From Allomesorhizobium camelthorni (GTDB taxonomy: Bacteria > Pseudomonadota > Alphaproteobacteria > Rhizobiales > Rhizobiaceae), in contig NZ_JAAKZF010000001.1 of the NCBI RefSeq assembly GCF_011045125.1, forward strand, positions 400,021-464,020: a DNA stretch of 64,000 nt, written 5' to 3'. Positions 24,889 to 36,549 of the stretch are shown piece after piece. The stretch's first letter is position 1. Each line of letters opens with the position of its first letter. The notes under the pieces are model-generated. The model saw only the letters and a list, made by a program, of their open reading frames with translations, did not search any database and was not told where the DNA came from. A program made the position numbers and the translations under genes.

Positions 24889-25863
24889 ATGACCGAAATA
24901 CTGCAAACGCCGAAGCTCGTGACCGTTTTCGGCGGCTCTGGCTTTCTGGGCCGCCATGTCGTGCAGGCTTTGGCCAGGCGGGGTTATCGGGTCCGCGTCG
25001 CCAGCCGGCGGCCGCATCTGGCGGGGCATTTGCAGCCGCTGGGCAATGTCGGGCAGATTCAGCCGATACAGGCCAATCTGCGCGTGCGCTGGTCAGTGGA
25101 CCGCGCGGTGCAGGGAGCAGACCACGTCGTCAATCTGGTCGGCATTCTATACGAATCGGGCCGGCAGAAATTCTCGGCAGTGCAGGATTTCGGCGCCCGC
25201 GCAGTGGCCGAGGCGGCGCGTTCGGCAGGCGCGGGACTGACCCACGTCTCGGCGCTGGGCGCCGACATCAAAGGCGAGGCTGTCTATGCCAAGACCAAGG
25301 CGCAGGGTGAAATCGCCGTCCTCGAAACAGTTCCGGATGCGGTAATCTACCGTCCGTCGATCATATTCGGCCCGGAGGACGGTTTCTTCAACCGCTTCGC
25401 CAACATGGCGCGCTTTTCGCCTGTGCTGCCGCTGATCGGCGGCGGCGAGACGAAGTTCCAGCCGGTCTATGTCGGCGATGTCGCCGAAGCGATCGCGCGT
25501 TCGGTGGACGGTCAAGTCGGGGGCGGCACGATCTACGAACTCGGCGGGCCGCGGATCATGAGCTTCCGGCAATGCATGGAACAGATGCTCGAAACGATCG
25601 GCCGCAAGCGGCTGCTCGTGCCGGTGCCGTGGTGGCTCGCCTATATGAAGGCATCGTTCCTTGGCCTTCTGCCCAAGCCGCTCCTGACTTCGGATCAGGT
25701 GACGCTGCTCAAGACCGACAATATCGTCTCGGCTGAAGCCGAGGCGGAGCGGCGTACGCTTGCCGCCCTCGGCATACAGGGCCGTTCGACCGCAGCCATC
25801 CTGCCGACCTATCTCTGGCGCTATCGCCCGGCCGGGCAGTTCTCGCAGAAGACCGAAGCCTGA
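24889..25863 (+). CDS. NDUFA9-like NAD(P)-binding protein (atypical SDR)
   Basis: 324-aa atypical short-chain dehydrogenase of the complex I NDUFA9 family. The N-terminal Rossmann loop is VFGGSGFLGRHVV (about residues 13-25), followed by RVRVASRRP, ADHVVNLVGILYE near 80 and the YAKTKAQGE motif near 130 in place of the classical YxxxK. Alphaproteobacterial members are linked to complex I assembly or stability or quinone-related functions. The ATG at 24889 gives the usual N-terminus. The tRNA ends 125 bp upstream. Confidence 0.88.
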   Translation: MTEILQTPKLVTVFGGSGFLGRHVVQALARRGYRVRVASRRPHLAGHLQPLGNVGQIQPIQANLRVRWSVDRAVQGADHVVNLVGILYESGRQKFSAVQDFGARAVAEAARSAGAGLTHVSALGADIKGEAVYAKTKAQGEIAVLETVPDAVIYRPSIIFGPEDGFFNRFANMARFSPVLPLIGGGETKFQPVYVGDVAEAIARSVDGQVGGGTIYELGGPRIMSFRQCMEQMLETIGRKRLLVPVPWWLAYMKASFLGLLPKPLLTSDQVTLLKTDNIVSAEAEAERRTLAALGIQGRSTAAILPTYLWRYRPAGQFSQKTEA

Positions 25864-25876
25864 CCGGGTCCGGGCG

Positions 25877-26644
25877 GTGGAGGCGTTCGCCGCCCTGCTG
25901 CCCGAAGGGCTGAGTGCCGCAGTTGCAGCGCTGCTGGTTGTCGCCAGCTTCTTCACTTCGGCGCTGACCGCCGCCTTCGGCGTCGGTGGCGGTGTCGCAA
26001 TGCTTGCCCTGATGGGGCTGTTCGTTCCGGTCGCGGCGCTGATACCGGTGCATGGCGCGGTGCAGCTCGGCTCCAATACCGGCCGCGCCTGGCGCCAGCG
26101 CGGCAACGTCCGCATGGACGTCGCTATCCCGTTCATTGCCGGCAGCATTATCGGCGCGGTCGGCGGCGCTTTCCTTGTCGTCCAGCTTCCGGACGCGCTG
26201 CTCAAGCTGGTGCTGGGCGGCTTCATCATTGCGGTGACCTGGACGAAAATACCCGGCATCGAGCGGCTGGGGCGGGCCGGTCTCGCCGTGGCGAGTGCGG
26301 CGCTGGCGCTGATGACCATGTTCGTCGGCGCCACCGGACCACTGCTTTCGGCGGTTTTCGCGCAGATATTCGCCAATGACCGCAAGGCGCTGGTGGCCAC
26401 GCATGCGGCCGGGATGACGGTGCAGCACGCGCTCAAGATTGTCGTGTTCGGTTTTGCCGGCTTCGCCTTTGGCGACTGGCTGCCCTTGATCGCGGTGATG
26501 ATCGCCTCGGGCTTTCTGGGCACGCTCTACGGCACGAAGATGCTCGAGAACATGCCGGAAGAAACCTTCAAGAGATGGTTCCGCATCGGCATCACCATCC
26601 TCGCGCTCGATTTGCTGAGACGCGGGCTGGCGGGATTGTTGTGA
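25877..26644 (+). CDS. TauE/SafE (TSUP) family transporter
   Basis: 255-aa membrane protein with about seven to eight helices and the TSUP-family signature: FGVGGGVAMLALMG near residue 35 and the repeated SIIGAVGGAFLV / FLGTLYGTKML segments. Members export sulfite, sulfonates or other organosulfur anions. The GTG at 25877 is 13 bp after the NDUFA9-like stop; the longer open frame overlaps that gene in another frame. It converges with uppP, only 2 bp apart. The substrate is unknown. Confidence 0.85.
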   Translation: MEAFAALLPEGLSAAVAALLVVASFFTSALTAAFGVGGGVAMLALMGLFVPVAALIPVHGAVQLGSNTGRAWRQRGNVRMDVAIPFIAGSIIGAVGGAFLVVQLPDALLKLVLGGFIIAVTWTKIPGIERLGRAGLAVASAALALMTMFVGATGPLLSAVFAQIFANDRKALVATHAAGMTVQHALKIVVFGFAGFAFGDWLPLIAVMIASGFLGTLYGTKMLENMPEETFKRWFRIGITILALDLLRRGLAGLL

Positions 26645-26646
26645 AC

Positions 26647-27453
26647 TCAGCCCACGAGGTAAAGCGCCGCGAGACCGGCGCCGCCGACGATCAGCCGCCA
26701 CCAGCCGAACAGCGCGTAGCCATGGCTGGAGACGTAGTCGAGCAGGGAACGGACGACGACGACAGCCATGATGAAGGCCGCGATGAAACCGGCCACGATC
26801 ACCGGCAGATCGGCCAATGACAGTATGTCACGGTTCTTGAAGAGGTCGTAGGCGAAGGCGCCCGCCATGGTCGGCATGGCCAGGAAGAACGAAAATTCGG
26901 CCGCCGAGCGCTTGTCGGCGCCCATCAGCAGGGAACCGACGATGGTGGCTCCCGAACGCGACGTGCCCGGGATCATGGAGAGGCATTGAACGAGGCCGAT
27001 CTTGAAGCAGAGCGAGAGCGGAAATTGCTTCACGTCATGATATTTCGGCTTCAGCGTCAGGCGGTCGACCCACAACAGCACAAAGCCGCCGATGATCAGC
27101 ATGATGCAGATCAGCTTCGGCGTTTCGAACAGCACGGTCTTGATGAAGCTGTGCGCCAGCGCGCCGATCACCGCGGCCGGCAGGAAGGCGACGAGGATAC
27201 CGAGAACGAAACGGCGGGTTTTTGGATAATACGGCATTTCGGCCGCGATCCGCCACAGCCGGGCGGAATAGACGGTCAGGATGGCGAGAATCGCGCCAAG
27301 CTGGATCAGCACCTCGAAAGTCTTGCCGGTCGATTCGAAACCGAGGAAATGCCCGGCCAGGAGAATATGTCCCGTCGAGGACACCGGGATAAATTCGGTC
27401 AGGCCTTCGAGCATGCCAAGCAGCAGCGCTTCCACGATCGTCTGATTTTCCAT
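26647..27453 (-). CDS. uppP: Undecaprenyl-diphosphatase
   Basis: Integral membrane phosphatase that recycles undecaprenyl pyrophosphate for peptidoglycan and polysaccharide synthesis. The 268-aa protein has both catalytic motifs: [18 protein letters not shown] near residues 15-32 and [17 protein letters not shown] near 162-178. About eight helices are visible. Its lipid carrier is also used by the exo pathway encoded further right. Confidence 0.95.
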   Translation of the reverse strand: MENQTIVEALLLGMLEGLTEFIPVSSTGHILLAGHFLGFESTGKTFEVLIQLGAILAILTVYSARLWRIAAEMPYYPKTRRFVLGILVAFLPAAVIGALAHSFIKTVLFETPKLICIMLIIGGFVLLWVDRLTLKPKYHDVKQFPLSLCFKIGLVQCLSMIPGTSRSGATIVGSLLMGADKRSAAEFSFFLAMPTMAGAFAYDLFKNRDILSLADLPVIVAGFIAAFIMAVVVVRSLLDYVSSHGYALFGWWRLIVGGAGLAALYLVG

Positions 27454-27605
27454 CGGTCTCTCGGCTGGATGCTGTTGGCCGCTTGCTTGTCACGACGCGG
27501 AACTAACCCTATAGGTCGGGTCGACCATGACGGCCCGTCGATCGGGCGGGTCAACCTCTACCCGCGTCGCCGGCAATTGACCAGCGCACTTTTTATCGCA
27601 GGACC

Positions 27606-28298
27606 ATGCTAACGCTTTTCCACCATCCCATGTTCGCTTCGTGCCGTTTCGTTCGTCTTGCCTTCGGCGAATATGGCGAGGAACTGGCGCTGATCGAGGA
27701 GAAGCCTTGGACGCGTCGGAAGGAATTCCTGGCGCTGAACGCGGCAGGAACGCTGCCTGTGCTGCTTGCGGAAGGCGACGTGCCGATCGTCGGCGCCAGC
27801 GTGATCGCCGAATATCTCGACGAAACCCGGGGCGTTCTGAAGCGCGAAAAGCGGCTGCTCGCCGAGGATCACATGGAGCGGGCCGAAATTCGCCGCCTGG
27901 TCGACTGGTATCTGACCAAGACCGAGAGCGAGGTGACCCGGCATCTGGTGCGCGAAAGGGTGCTGAAGCCGATGATGGCGGAGGCGCAGGGCGGCGGTTC
28001 GCCCGATTCGGGAGCCATCCGGGCCGCGCGCGCCAATATCCGCCAGCACATGAAGTACACGAACTGGCTGGCCGGAACGCGGCACTGGCTGGCTGGTCCA
28101 AGGATAACCTATGCCGACCTTGCCGCGGCCGCGGCGATTTCCGTGCTCGACTATCTCGGCGAGGTGGACTGGCGCGACCACAATGCCGCGCGCGAATGGT
28201 ATACTCGCGTGAAATCGCGGCCCTCCTTCCGCCCGCTGCTGGGCGACCGGGTGCGCGGCCTTTCGCCGGTGTCTCACTATGCGGACCTCGATTTCTGA
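27606..28298 (+). CDS. GST-fold protein, probable FtsZ-binding FzlA homologue
   Basis: 230-aa glutathione S-transferase-like protein. The N-terminal thioredoxin-like domain contains [20 protein letters not shown] and the VIAEYLDET segment near residue 63; the C-terminal helical domain ends [24 protein letters not shown] and YADLDF. In Caulobacter the GST-like protein FzlA binds FtsZ, and the length and the acidic C-terminal tail here match what I recall of it. This naming is inference; an ordinary GST remains possible. It overlaps queG by 20 bp. Confidence 0.65.
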   Translation: MLTLFHHPMFASCRFVRLAFGEYGEELALIEEKPWTRRKEFLALNAAGTLPVLLAEGDVPIVGASVIAEYLDETRGVLKREKRLLAEDHMERAEIRRLVDWYLTKTESEVTRHLVRERVLKPMMAEAQGGGSPDSGAIRAARANIRQHMKYTNWLAGTRHWLAGPRITYADLAAAAAISVLDYLGEVDWRDHNAAREWYTRVKSRPSFRPLLGDRVRGLSPVSHYADLDF

Positions 28299-29457
28299 AA
28301 AGCCTCAACGGAGCGCGCGCCTGCGGCAGATGATCGACCGCGAGGCGAGGCTGGCCGGTTTCGACGCCGTCGCCGTCGTTTCGCCGGACGCGATCCCGCT
28401 AGCGCCAGTCCGCCTTGCCGAATTCGTCGCCGACGGTTTTCACGGCTCCATGGGCTGGATCGAAGAGACCATGCTGCGCCGGGCGAACCCCAGGACGCTG
28501 TGGCCCGATGTGCGCTCGATCATCGTGCTCGCCATGAATTACGGTCCCGACCGTGATCCCGGCGAGGTGCTCGAAAAGCCCGATCGCGGAGCGATCTCCG
28601 TCTATGCGCAAAACCGCGACTACCACGACGTGATGAAGGGTCGGCTGAAACAGATCGCCGGCAAGATCGCGGCGCAGGCCGGCGGCGACGTCAAGGTGTT
28701 CGTCGACACCGCACCGGTCATGGAAAAGCCTCTGGCCGAGGCGGCCGGGCTCGGCTGGCAGGGCAAGCACACAAATCTGGTCAGCCGCGAGCATGGCTCC
28801 TGGCTGTTTTTGGGCAGTATCTTCACCACCGCCGAACTTGCGCCCGACGCAAGGGAAGAAGATCATTGCGGCTCGTGTCGCGCCTGCCTCGACGCCTGCC
28901 CCACCAACGCTTTCCCGGCGCCTTACCGGCTCGATGCGCGGCGCTGCATCTCCTATCTCACCATCGAGAACAAGGGGCCGATTCCGCATGAATTCAGGCA
29001 GGCGATCGGCAACCGCATCTATGGTTGCGATGATTGCCTGGCCGCTTGCCCCTGGAACAAGTTCGCGCGCACAGCGTCGGAAGCGAAGCTCGCCGCACGC
29101 GACGACCTGCGCGAACCGGCGCTCGCGGATCTGCTGTCGCTCGACGACGCCGCTTTCAGGTCGTTTTTCTCCGGTTCGCCAATCAAGCGGATCGGGCGCG
29201 ACCGCTTCCTGCGCAATGTGCTGATCGCCGCCGGCAATTCAGGCGAGGCCAGGCTGATAGAACAGTGCAAGGCACATCTCGACAAAGCTTCGGCGCTGGT
29301 GCGCGGGGCGGCGGTCTGGGCGCTTTCGCGGCTGCTGGACGCGCGGGGGTTTGCCGAACTTGCCGACGGTCGGGTGGCGGAAGAAGGCGACGCGGACGTG
29401 ATCTCGGAATGGAACCAGGCGCTCGAAGCCGCCGGAAGGATCAAGAGCTACGCATGA
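28279..29457 (+). CDS. queG: Epoxyqueuosine reductase
   Basis: Cobalamin- and iron-sulfur-dependent enzyme for the last step of queuosine synthesis in tRNA. The 392-aa protein carries two 4Fe-4S motifs, [12 protein letters not shown] (residues 197-208) and [11 protein letters not shown] (250-260) with Cys223 between, and the [10 protein letters not shown] segment (141-150) with the catalytic Asp. A C-terminal HEAT-like helical part follows. The ATG at 28279 lies inside the 3' end of the GST gene; an ATG at 28330 would shorten the N-terminus by 17 residues. Confidence 0.95.
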   Translation: MRTSISEKPQRSARLRQMIDREARLAGFDAVAVVSPDAIPLAPVRLAEFVADGFHGSMGWIEETMLRRANPRTLWPDVRSIIVLAMNYGPDRDPGEVLEKPDRGAISVYAQNRDYHDVMKGRLKQIAGKIAAQAGGDVKVFVDTAPVMEKPLAEAAGLGWQGKHTNLVSREHGSWLFLGSIFTTAELAPDAREEDHCGSCRACLDACPTNAFPAPYRLDARRCISYLTIENKGPIPHEFRQAIGNRIYGCDDCLAACPWNKFARTASEAKLAARDDLREPALADLLSLDDAAFRSFFSGSPIKRIGRDRFLRNVLIAAGNSGEARLIEQCKAHLDKASALVRGAAVWALSRLLDARGFAELADGRVAEEGDADVISEWNQALEAAGRIKSYA

Positions 29458-30365
29458 CCAGTTTCTTCATCTTCGGCGCCGGCTATTCCGGCCAGGCCTT
29501 TGCAAACACCGCCCCCGACCCGGCGCCCAAAATCGCCGGCACGACACGCTCGCCCGCGAAATTCGACCGGCTGAGGCAGGCCGGGATCGAGTCTCACCTG
29601 TTTTCAGGCCAGATGAAGCCCGAACTGGCTGACGTTCTGCGCGGCGTCAGCCATCTGATCGTCTCGATCGCGCCTGACGAAGCCGGCGACCCGGTGCTCA
29701 ATGCGGCGCGCGATCTGATCGTGGCGAAAATGCCCGAACTCGAATGGATCGGATACCTCTCCACCGTTGGCGTCTATGGCGACCATGGCGGAGCATGGGT
29801 GGACGAAACAAGCGAATGCCGCCCGGTTTCGCGCCGCTCCGCATTGCGGCTAAAGGCGGAGCAGGAATGGCTGGAGTTTGGCCGTGAAGCCGGCGTTCCG
29901 GTTGCGATTCTGCGCCTTTCCGGCATTTACGGGCCCGGCCGCAACGCCTTCGTCAACCTTGCCGAAGGGACGGCGAGGCGGCTGGTGAAACCGAACCAGG
30001 TGTTCAACCGCATCCACGTGGCCGACATAGCCGGCGCGCTCTGGCATCTCGCCGGCGGCAAACAGGGCGGCGTCTTCAACGTCACCGACGACATGCCGGC
30101 GCCGCCGCAGGATGTCGTTACCTATGCGGCCGGACTGATGGGCGTCGAGCCGCCGCCGGAAATCCCCTTCGAAACCGCAGAGCTTTCGCCGATGGCGCGT
30201 TCCTTCTACGGCGAGAACAAGCGCGTCTCGAACGCTGCGATCAAGCGGACCGGCTATGCGTTCCGATTTCCGGACTACAAAGCGGCGTTCGATGCGATGT
30301 GGGCCGAAGGGAACTGGAAGGGCGCAGGGCCTCGGGATGCGCGCAGTCCAATCCGCAGGTCGTGA
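29454..30365 (+). CDS. NAD-dependent epimerase/dehydratase-type SDR (YeeZ-like)
   Basis: 303-aa extended SDR with Rossmann loop [12 protein letters not shown] (about residues 4-15), the [16 protein letters not shown] segment near 100-115 and the [14 protein letters not shown] motif near 158-171. The catalytic YxxxK is not obvious, as in YeeZ-type proteins. It starts in an ATGA overlap with queG and is a regular queG neighbour in alphaproteobacteria. Substrate unknown. Confidence 0.85.
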   Translation: MTSFFIFGAGYSGQAFANTAPDPAPKIAGTTRSPAKFDRLRQAGIESHLFSGQMKPELADVLRGVSHLIVSIAPDEAGDPVLNAARDLIVAKMPELEWIGYLSTVGVYGDHGGAWVDETSECRPVSRRSALRLKAEQEWLEFGREAGVPVAILRLSGIYGPGRNAFVNLAEGTARRLVKPNQVFNRIHVADIAGALWHLAGGKQGGVFNVTDDMPAPPQDVVTYAAGLMGVEPPPEIPFETAELSPMARSFYGENKRVSNAAIKRTGYAFRFPDYKAAFDAMWAEGNWKGAGPRDARSPIRRS

Positions 30366-30476
30366 TCGAAACGCGGCGCGCGCCATGGTATGATTTGGGA
30401 CAGGGGTCGATTCACCTTTCAGTAACCAGCAGCTTTCAAGGTTGGGGTCGGGGCCTAAAATTCGCGGGAAACGCGC

Positions 30477-31556
30477 ATGAAATCGTTATTTGGATGGGGA
30501 AAGCGCCTCGCAATTGTTGCCGCCGCAGCGCTTGCGGTGTTTTCCGCGGCGTCGCCGCAGGCCGGCGCCGAACAACTGGCCAAAATTCTTTTCGGCAGCC
30601 AGAAACTGCCGGCCGCCACGACCGCCAAATCCTACGGCTTCTATTCCAAGGGCTGCTTTTCTGGCGGTCTCGCAATCGCGACCGACGGGCCGACATGGCA
30701 GGCGATGCGGCTTTCGCGCAACCGCCGGTGGGGGCATCCGACCATGATCCGGCTGCTCGAGAAGCTCTCTCGCGACGCGGTCGCCGATGGGTGGCCGGGC
30801 CTGCTGCTCGGCGACATCTCGCAGCCGCGCGGCGGGCCGATGTTGACCGGCCATGCTTCGCACCAGATCGGCCTCGACGCGGACATCTGGCTGACTCCGA
30901 TGCCCGACCGGCGGCTCTCGGCGACTGAGCGCGAGAATGTGAGCGCGATCTCGGTCATAAAAAAAGGCGGGCTGACAGTCGACGAGCGAATCTGGACCGC
31001 TGCGCATGCACGGCTGCTCAGGCGCGCCGCCAGCTACGGCGAGGTCGAACGCATTCTCGTCCATCCCGGCATCAAGAAGAAGCTCTGCGAGACCGTGAAA
31101 GGCGACCGCGGCTGGCTGCGCAAGGTGCGGCCGTTCTGGGGGCATGACTACCATTTCCACATCCGTATAGGCTGCCAGCCCGGTTCGAACGGATGCAAGC
31201 AGCAGGCTGCGACCGCGCGCGGAGACGGTTGCGACGCCTCGCTCGCCTGGTGGTTCACCGAAGAACCCTGGCGGCCCAGCAAGAACCCCGACGCGCCGAA
31301 AGCGCGCGATTTGATGACTATGAACAGCCTGCCGAAAGAATGCCGCGCGGTGCTGGAAGCGCCCGCGCCTGTTTCGGAAGCAGCAGTAACGGTCGGCGGA
31401 GGCGGTACGGCCGTAGCGGCGGCGCCTGCTGAAACCGCGCCCGCCGAAAGCATCACAATCGAGACGATCGTCGGCGCGCCGCCTATCGCCGCCAGCGCTT
31501 TTGCCCCGACACCCAATCTTGGCGTGCCGCTGCCACGTCCGCGGCCGGCGGATTAG
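30477..31556 (+). CDS. mepA: Penicillin-insensitive murein endopeptidase
   Basis: Periplasmic LAS-type metallopeptidase that cuts D-Ala-mDAP cross-links. A signal peptide (residues 1-31, cleavage near QAGA) precedes the MepA domain. Motifs visible are GDISQPRGGPMLTGHASHQIGLDADIW (His and Asp zinc ligands, about 116-142) and FWGHDYHFHIRI near 221-232. The 359-aa length exceeds E. coli MepA (about 274 aa) because of a C-terminal Ala/Pro/Val-rich tail of some 70 residues, probably disordered. No operon partner; 111 bp separate it from the SDR gene. Confidence 0.92.
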   Translation: MKSLFGWGKRLAIVAAAALAVFSAASPQAGAEQLAKILFGSQKLPAATTAKSYGFYSKGCFSGGLAIATDGPTWQAMRLSRNRRWGHPTMIRLLEKLSRDAVADGWPGLLLGDISQPRGGPMLTGHASHQIGLDADIWLTPMPDRRLSATERENVSAISVIKKGGLTVDERIWTAAHARLLRRAASYGEVERILVHPGIKKKLCETVKGDRGWLRKVRPFWGHDYHFHIRIGCQPGSNGCKQQAATARGDGCDASLAWWFTEEPWRPSKNPDAPKARDLMTMNSLPKECRAVLEAPAPVSEAAVTVGGGGTAVAAAPAETAPAESITIETIVGAPPIAASAFAPTPNLGVPLPRPRPAD

Positions 31557-31791
31557 CGGCGGTCTAGTTTCGATTCACCAGCTTGTTGAAGCGGCTGGCG
31601 CCGCAAGCGGCCCGCCTCTTTCGCGGGGACGGCTCCTCGTCTATAGGCTTCAACCGATTTAGGCCTTGGCCAAGCACGTGGGCGAGAGACAAGTTCGTTG
31701 CTCCGCCGCGGCAGATGTCGCATTAGGGAAGTCGCCGCTGGCCAGGCGGGCATCCGCCTCTCCGGCGGCTAAACAACTGGGACGCAAGAAC

Positions 31792-32817
31792 ATGCCGATT
31801 TCCGGAGACCAGGAACAAGGTTTGAAATTTCCGATCCTGATTGGCGATGTCGGCGGCACAAATGCGCGTTTCGCCATCGTTCTCGACGCAAACTCGGAGC
31901 CGAGCGAGCCAAGCATCGTGCAGACGGCGAGTTTCGCCACGATCGACGACGCCATCCGGTCGGCCGTTCTGGATAAAGCCCCGGTCAAGCCCCGCTCGGC
32001 CGTGCTGGCCATCGCCGGACCTGTCGACGGCGACGAGATCGCGCTGACCAATTGCCCCTGGATCGTGCGGCCGAAGGCGATGCTGGCCGGGCTCGGCCTC
32101 AGCGACATCGTCATCCTCAACGATTTCGAGGCTCAGGCGCTCGCCGTTGTGGCGCTCGACAAGGAGCATATGGAAAAGATCGGCGGCGGTGCGCCGGAGC
32201 CGAATGCCGGCCGCGTCGTGCTCGGCCCCGGGACCGGGCTCGGGGTTGCGGGGCTGATCCATGCCTGCGGCCGATGGATACCGGTGCCTGGCGAAGGCGG
32301 CCATATGGATATCGGTCCGCGCACGCCGCGCGACCTTCAGGTTTTTCCTCACATCGAGCCGATCGAGGGCCGCATCTCCGGTGAGCAGATCCTGTGCGGC
32401 CGCGGTCTGGTGAACGCCTACAGGGCGATCGCAAAGGCCGATGGAGTGACGGCGAAGATGTCTTCGCCGGCCGAGATCACCGCCGCCGCGCTCAGCCGGT
32501 CGGATCCGGTGGCGACGGAAGCGCTCGACCTGTTCGTCACCTGCCTGGGGCGGACCGCGGGCGATCTGGCCCTGGTGTTCAAGAGTCGGGGCGGTGTGTT
32601 CCTGACCGGGGGCATAGCGCAGAAGATCATGCCGGCGCTGAAGACCGGCAATTTCCGTGCCGCTTTCGAGGACAAGGCGCCGCACAAGGAATTGCTGAAA
32701 TCCGTGCCGGTCTATGTGATCACGCATCCCTTGCCGGCGCTTGCAGGCCTGGCCGCCTATGCCCGGACGCCGGCGCTGTTCGGCGTCGAGACGGAGGGGC
32801 GGCGCTGGCGAGCGTGA
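31792..32817 (+). CDS. glk: Glucokinase
   Basis: ATP-dependent glucose phosphorylation to glucose-6-phosphate; ROK-independent bacterial Glk family. The 341-aa protein has the phosphate-binding loop [15 protein letters not shown] (about residues 16-30), [12 protein letters not shown] near 67, the ILNDFEAQA segment near 107 with the catalytic Asp, [12 protein letters not shown] near 142 and [12 protein letters not shown] near 162. The ATG at 31792 gives a normal N-terminus. The 235-bp gap after mepA shows no gene. Its 3' end is overlapped by an open extension of the next gene, which is not used here. Confidence 0.94.
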   Translation: MPISGDQEQGLKFPILIGDVGGTNARFAIVLDANSEPSEPSIVQTASFATIDDAIRSAVLDKAPVKPRSAVLAIAGPVDGDEIALTNCPWIVRPKAMLAGLGLSDIVILNDFEAQALAVVALDKEHMEKIGGGAPEPNAGRVVLGPGTGLGVAGLIHACGRWIPVPGEGGHMDIGPRTPRDLQVFPHIEPIEGRISGEQILCGRGLVNAYRAIAKADGVTAKMSSPAEITAAALSRSDPVATEALDLFVTCLGRTAGDLALVFKSRGGVFLTGGIAQKIMPALKTGNFRAAFEDKAPHKELLKSVPVYVITHPLPALAGLAAYARTPALFGVETEGRRWRA

Positions 32818-32941
32818 GCGGCGTTGCCGCGATGTCGCACTGGCGGATGTTCCGCCGGCAGGCATAGGCAAGGCCGGTCGATGGCGCTATGAGGGTCTTT
32901 CGAATGCGGTGCGCCGCATAAAGAGCAACGCGGACGGACAG

Positions 32942-34803
<1,862 letters not shown>

Positions 34804-34807
<4 letters not shown>

Positions 34808-35616
34808 GCGATATGCGCCTTGTCGTCGTCGGAGCTGCCGGCCGGATGGGGCAGACGCTGATCCGCACCATCCATTCAATTCCGGGCGTCACGGTCGCCG
34901 GCGCCATCGAACGCTCCGGCTCGCCAAACCTCGGCAAGGATGCGGGCGAACTTGCCGGCATCGGCACGCTTGGCGTTCCGATCACCGACGATCCGCTGCC
35001 GGTCTTCGCCAAGGCAGACGGCGTGCTCGATTTCAGCGTTCCGGCCGCGACCGTGGAATTTTCCGGATACGCGGCGCAGTCCCGCATCGTGCATGTGATC
35101 GGCACAACCGGCTGCTCGCCTGAGGACGATGCCAGCATCGCAGCGGCGGCGCGCCACGCGCCGATCGTCAAAAGCGGCAATATGAGCCTCGGCGTCAATC
35201 TGCTGGCCGTGCTGGTGGAGCAGGCCGCGCGCGCCCTGGATGCGGACGACTTCGACATCGAAATCCTGGAGATGCATCACCGCCACAAGGTCGATGCGCC
35301 CTCGGGCACGGCGCTGCTGCTCGGCGAAGCCGCGGCCAAGGGGCGAAGCATCGCTCTTGCCCAACACAGTGTGCGGGTGCGCGACGGGCATACCGGCGCC
35401 AGGCGCACCGGCGATATCGGCTTCGCGACGCTGCGCGGCGGCTCGGTGATCGGTGATCATTCGGTACTGCTCGCCGGCACCGGAGAGCGTATCACGCTGT
35501 CGCACAATGCCGAGGACCGTACGATCTTTGCACGGGGCGCGGTGAAGGCGGCGCTTTGGGCGCGGACCCGGAAACCGGGGCTTTATTCCATGCGCGACGT
35601 GCTCGGGCTCTCATAG
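34804..35616 (+). CDS. dapB: 4-hydroxy-tetrahydrodipicolinate reductase
   Basis: NAD(P)H-dependent step of lysine and diaminopimelate synthesis. The 270-aa protein has the dinucleotide loop [13 protein letters not shown] (residues 8-20), the DFSVPAAT segment near 77 and the catalytic [16 protein letters not shown] motif near 157-172 with the paired His and the Lys. Start overlaps the ABC exporter stop (ATGA), so the two are co-translated. Product supplies peptidoglycan precursors. Confidence 0.96.
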
Positions 35617-35656
35617 GCGCCCGTCTCCACGAATCACGGCAATGAAGAGGTAAGAC

Positions 35657-36277
35657 ATGTCCGGAACACTGGTGCTCGTCCGCCACGGCCAGAGCGAATG
35701 GAATTTGAAGAACCTGTTCACTGGCTGGCGCGACGTGGATCTGAGCGAATTGGGTCATGCGGAAGCGAAGGCGGCGGGCCAGAAACTGAAGGAGCGCGGG
35801 TTTAAATTCGATATCGCCTTCACCTCGGCGCTGAAGCGCGCGCAGAAGACATGCCAGTACATCCTCGATGCCGTCGGCCAGGAAAACCTCCAGACAATCC
35901 GCGACGCCGCTCTCAACGAGCGCGACTACGGCGACCTGAACGGGCTCAACAAGGACGATGCGCGGGCCAAATGGGGCGAGGAACAGGTGCATATCTGGCG
36001 CCGCTCCTACGACACGCCGCCGCCCGGCGGCGAAAGCCTGAAGGACACGGGCGCGCGCGTCTGGCCCTATTATCTGCACGACATGCAGCCGCATGTGCTG
36101 CGCGGCGGCACCGTGCTTGTCGCAGCCCACGGCAATTCGCTGCGCGCGCTTATCATGGCGCTGGATGGAACCTCGGGCCAGGACATCGTCAAGCTGGAAC
36201 TCGGCACCGGCGTGCCGATCATCTACCGGCTCAACGCCGATTCCACCGTCGCCTCGAAGGAGGTGCTCGCCGACTGA
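35657..36277 (+). CDS. gpmA: 2,3-bisphosphoglycerate-dependent phosphoglycerate mutase
   Basis: Interconverts 3- and 2-phosphoglycerate in glycolysis and gluconeogenesis. The 206-aa protein shows the catalytic RHGQSEWN motif (His10), NLFTGWRD, the [10 protein letters not shown] segment near 90 and [11 protein letters not shown] near 154 with the second His. It is shorter than the E. coli enzyme (about 250 aa), which is usual for alphaproteobacteria. GAGGTAAG precedes the ATG. 40 bp after dapB, probably the same operon. Confidence 0.95.
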   Translation: MSGTLVLVRHGQSEWNLKNLFTGWRDVDLSELGHAEAKAAGQKLKERGFKFDIAFTSALKRAQKTCQYILDAVGQENLQTIRDAALNERDYGDLNGLNKDDARAKWGEEQVHIWRRSYDTPPPGGESLKDTGARVWPYYLHDMQPHVLRGGTVLVAAHGNSLRALIMALDGTSGQDIVKLELGTGVPIIYRLNADSTVASKEVLAD

Positions 36278-36332
36278 TTTGAGCTGGACAACCTATCCTC
36301 CTGTTCGCGCGCAGTTTTAAGAAAATCGCGCG

Positions 36333-36360
36333 TTGACAGGCCAGCCGCGCCCGCTTACAT
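36333..36360 (+). promoter_or_regulatory. Sigma70-type promoter for tRNA-Leu
   Basis: TTGACA at 36333-36338 and TTACAT at 36355-36360 are spaced by 16 bp; the tRNA-Leu starts 11 bp later. Both hexamers are close to consensus. Confidence 0.7.
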
Positions 36361-36370
36361 CAGCGGCGCT

Positions 36371-36455
36371 GCCCAGATGGCGGAATTGGTAGACGCGCAC
36401 GGTTCAGGTCCGTGTGCCGCGAGGCGTGGAGGTTCGAGTCCTCTTCTGGGCACCA
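36371..36455 (+). tRNA. tRNA-Leu(CAG)
   Basis: 85-nt class II tRNA with CCA encoded. Acceptor GCCCAGA pairs perfectly with TCTGGGC. The anticodon loop TTCAGGT gives CAG, decoding CUG. A long variable arm (TGCCGCGAGGCGT region) and the T loop TTCGAGT are present. Confidence 0.97.
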
Positions 36456-36549
36456 TTCCCATTTTAAGTCGTTGAACTAATCGCGCGCGACGGCTCACCA
36501 GCCAGGCGCGCCGCTGATCTCCGGATGATCGGCTAGCCCTGGTCGAGAT

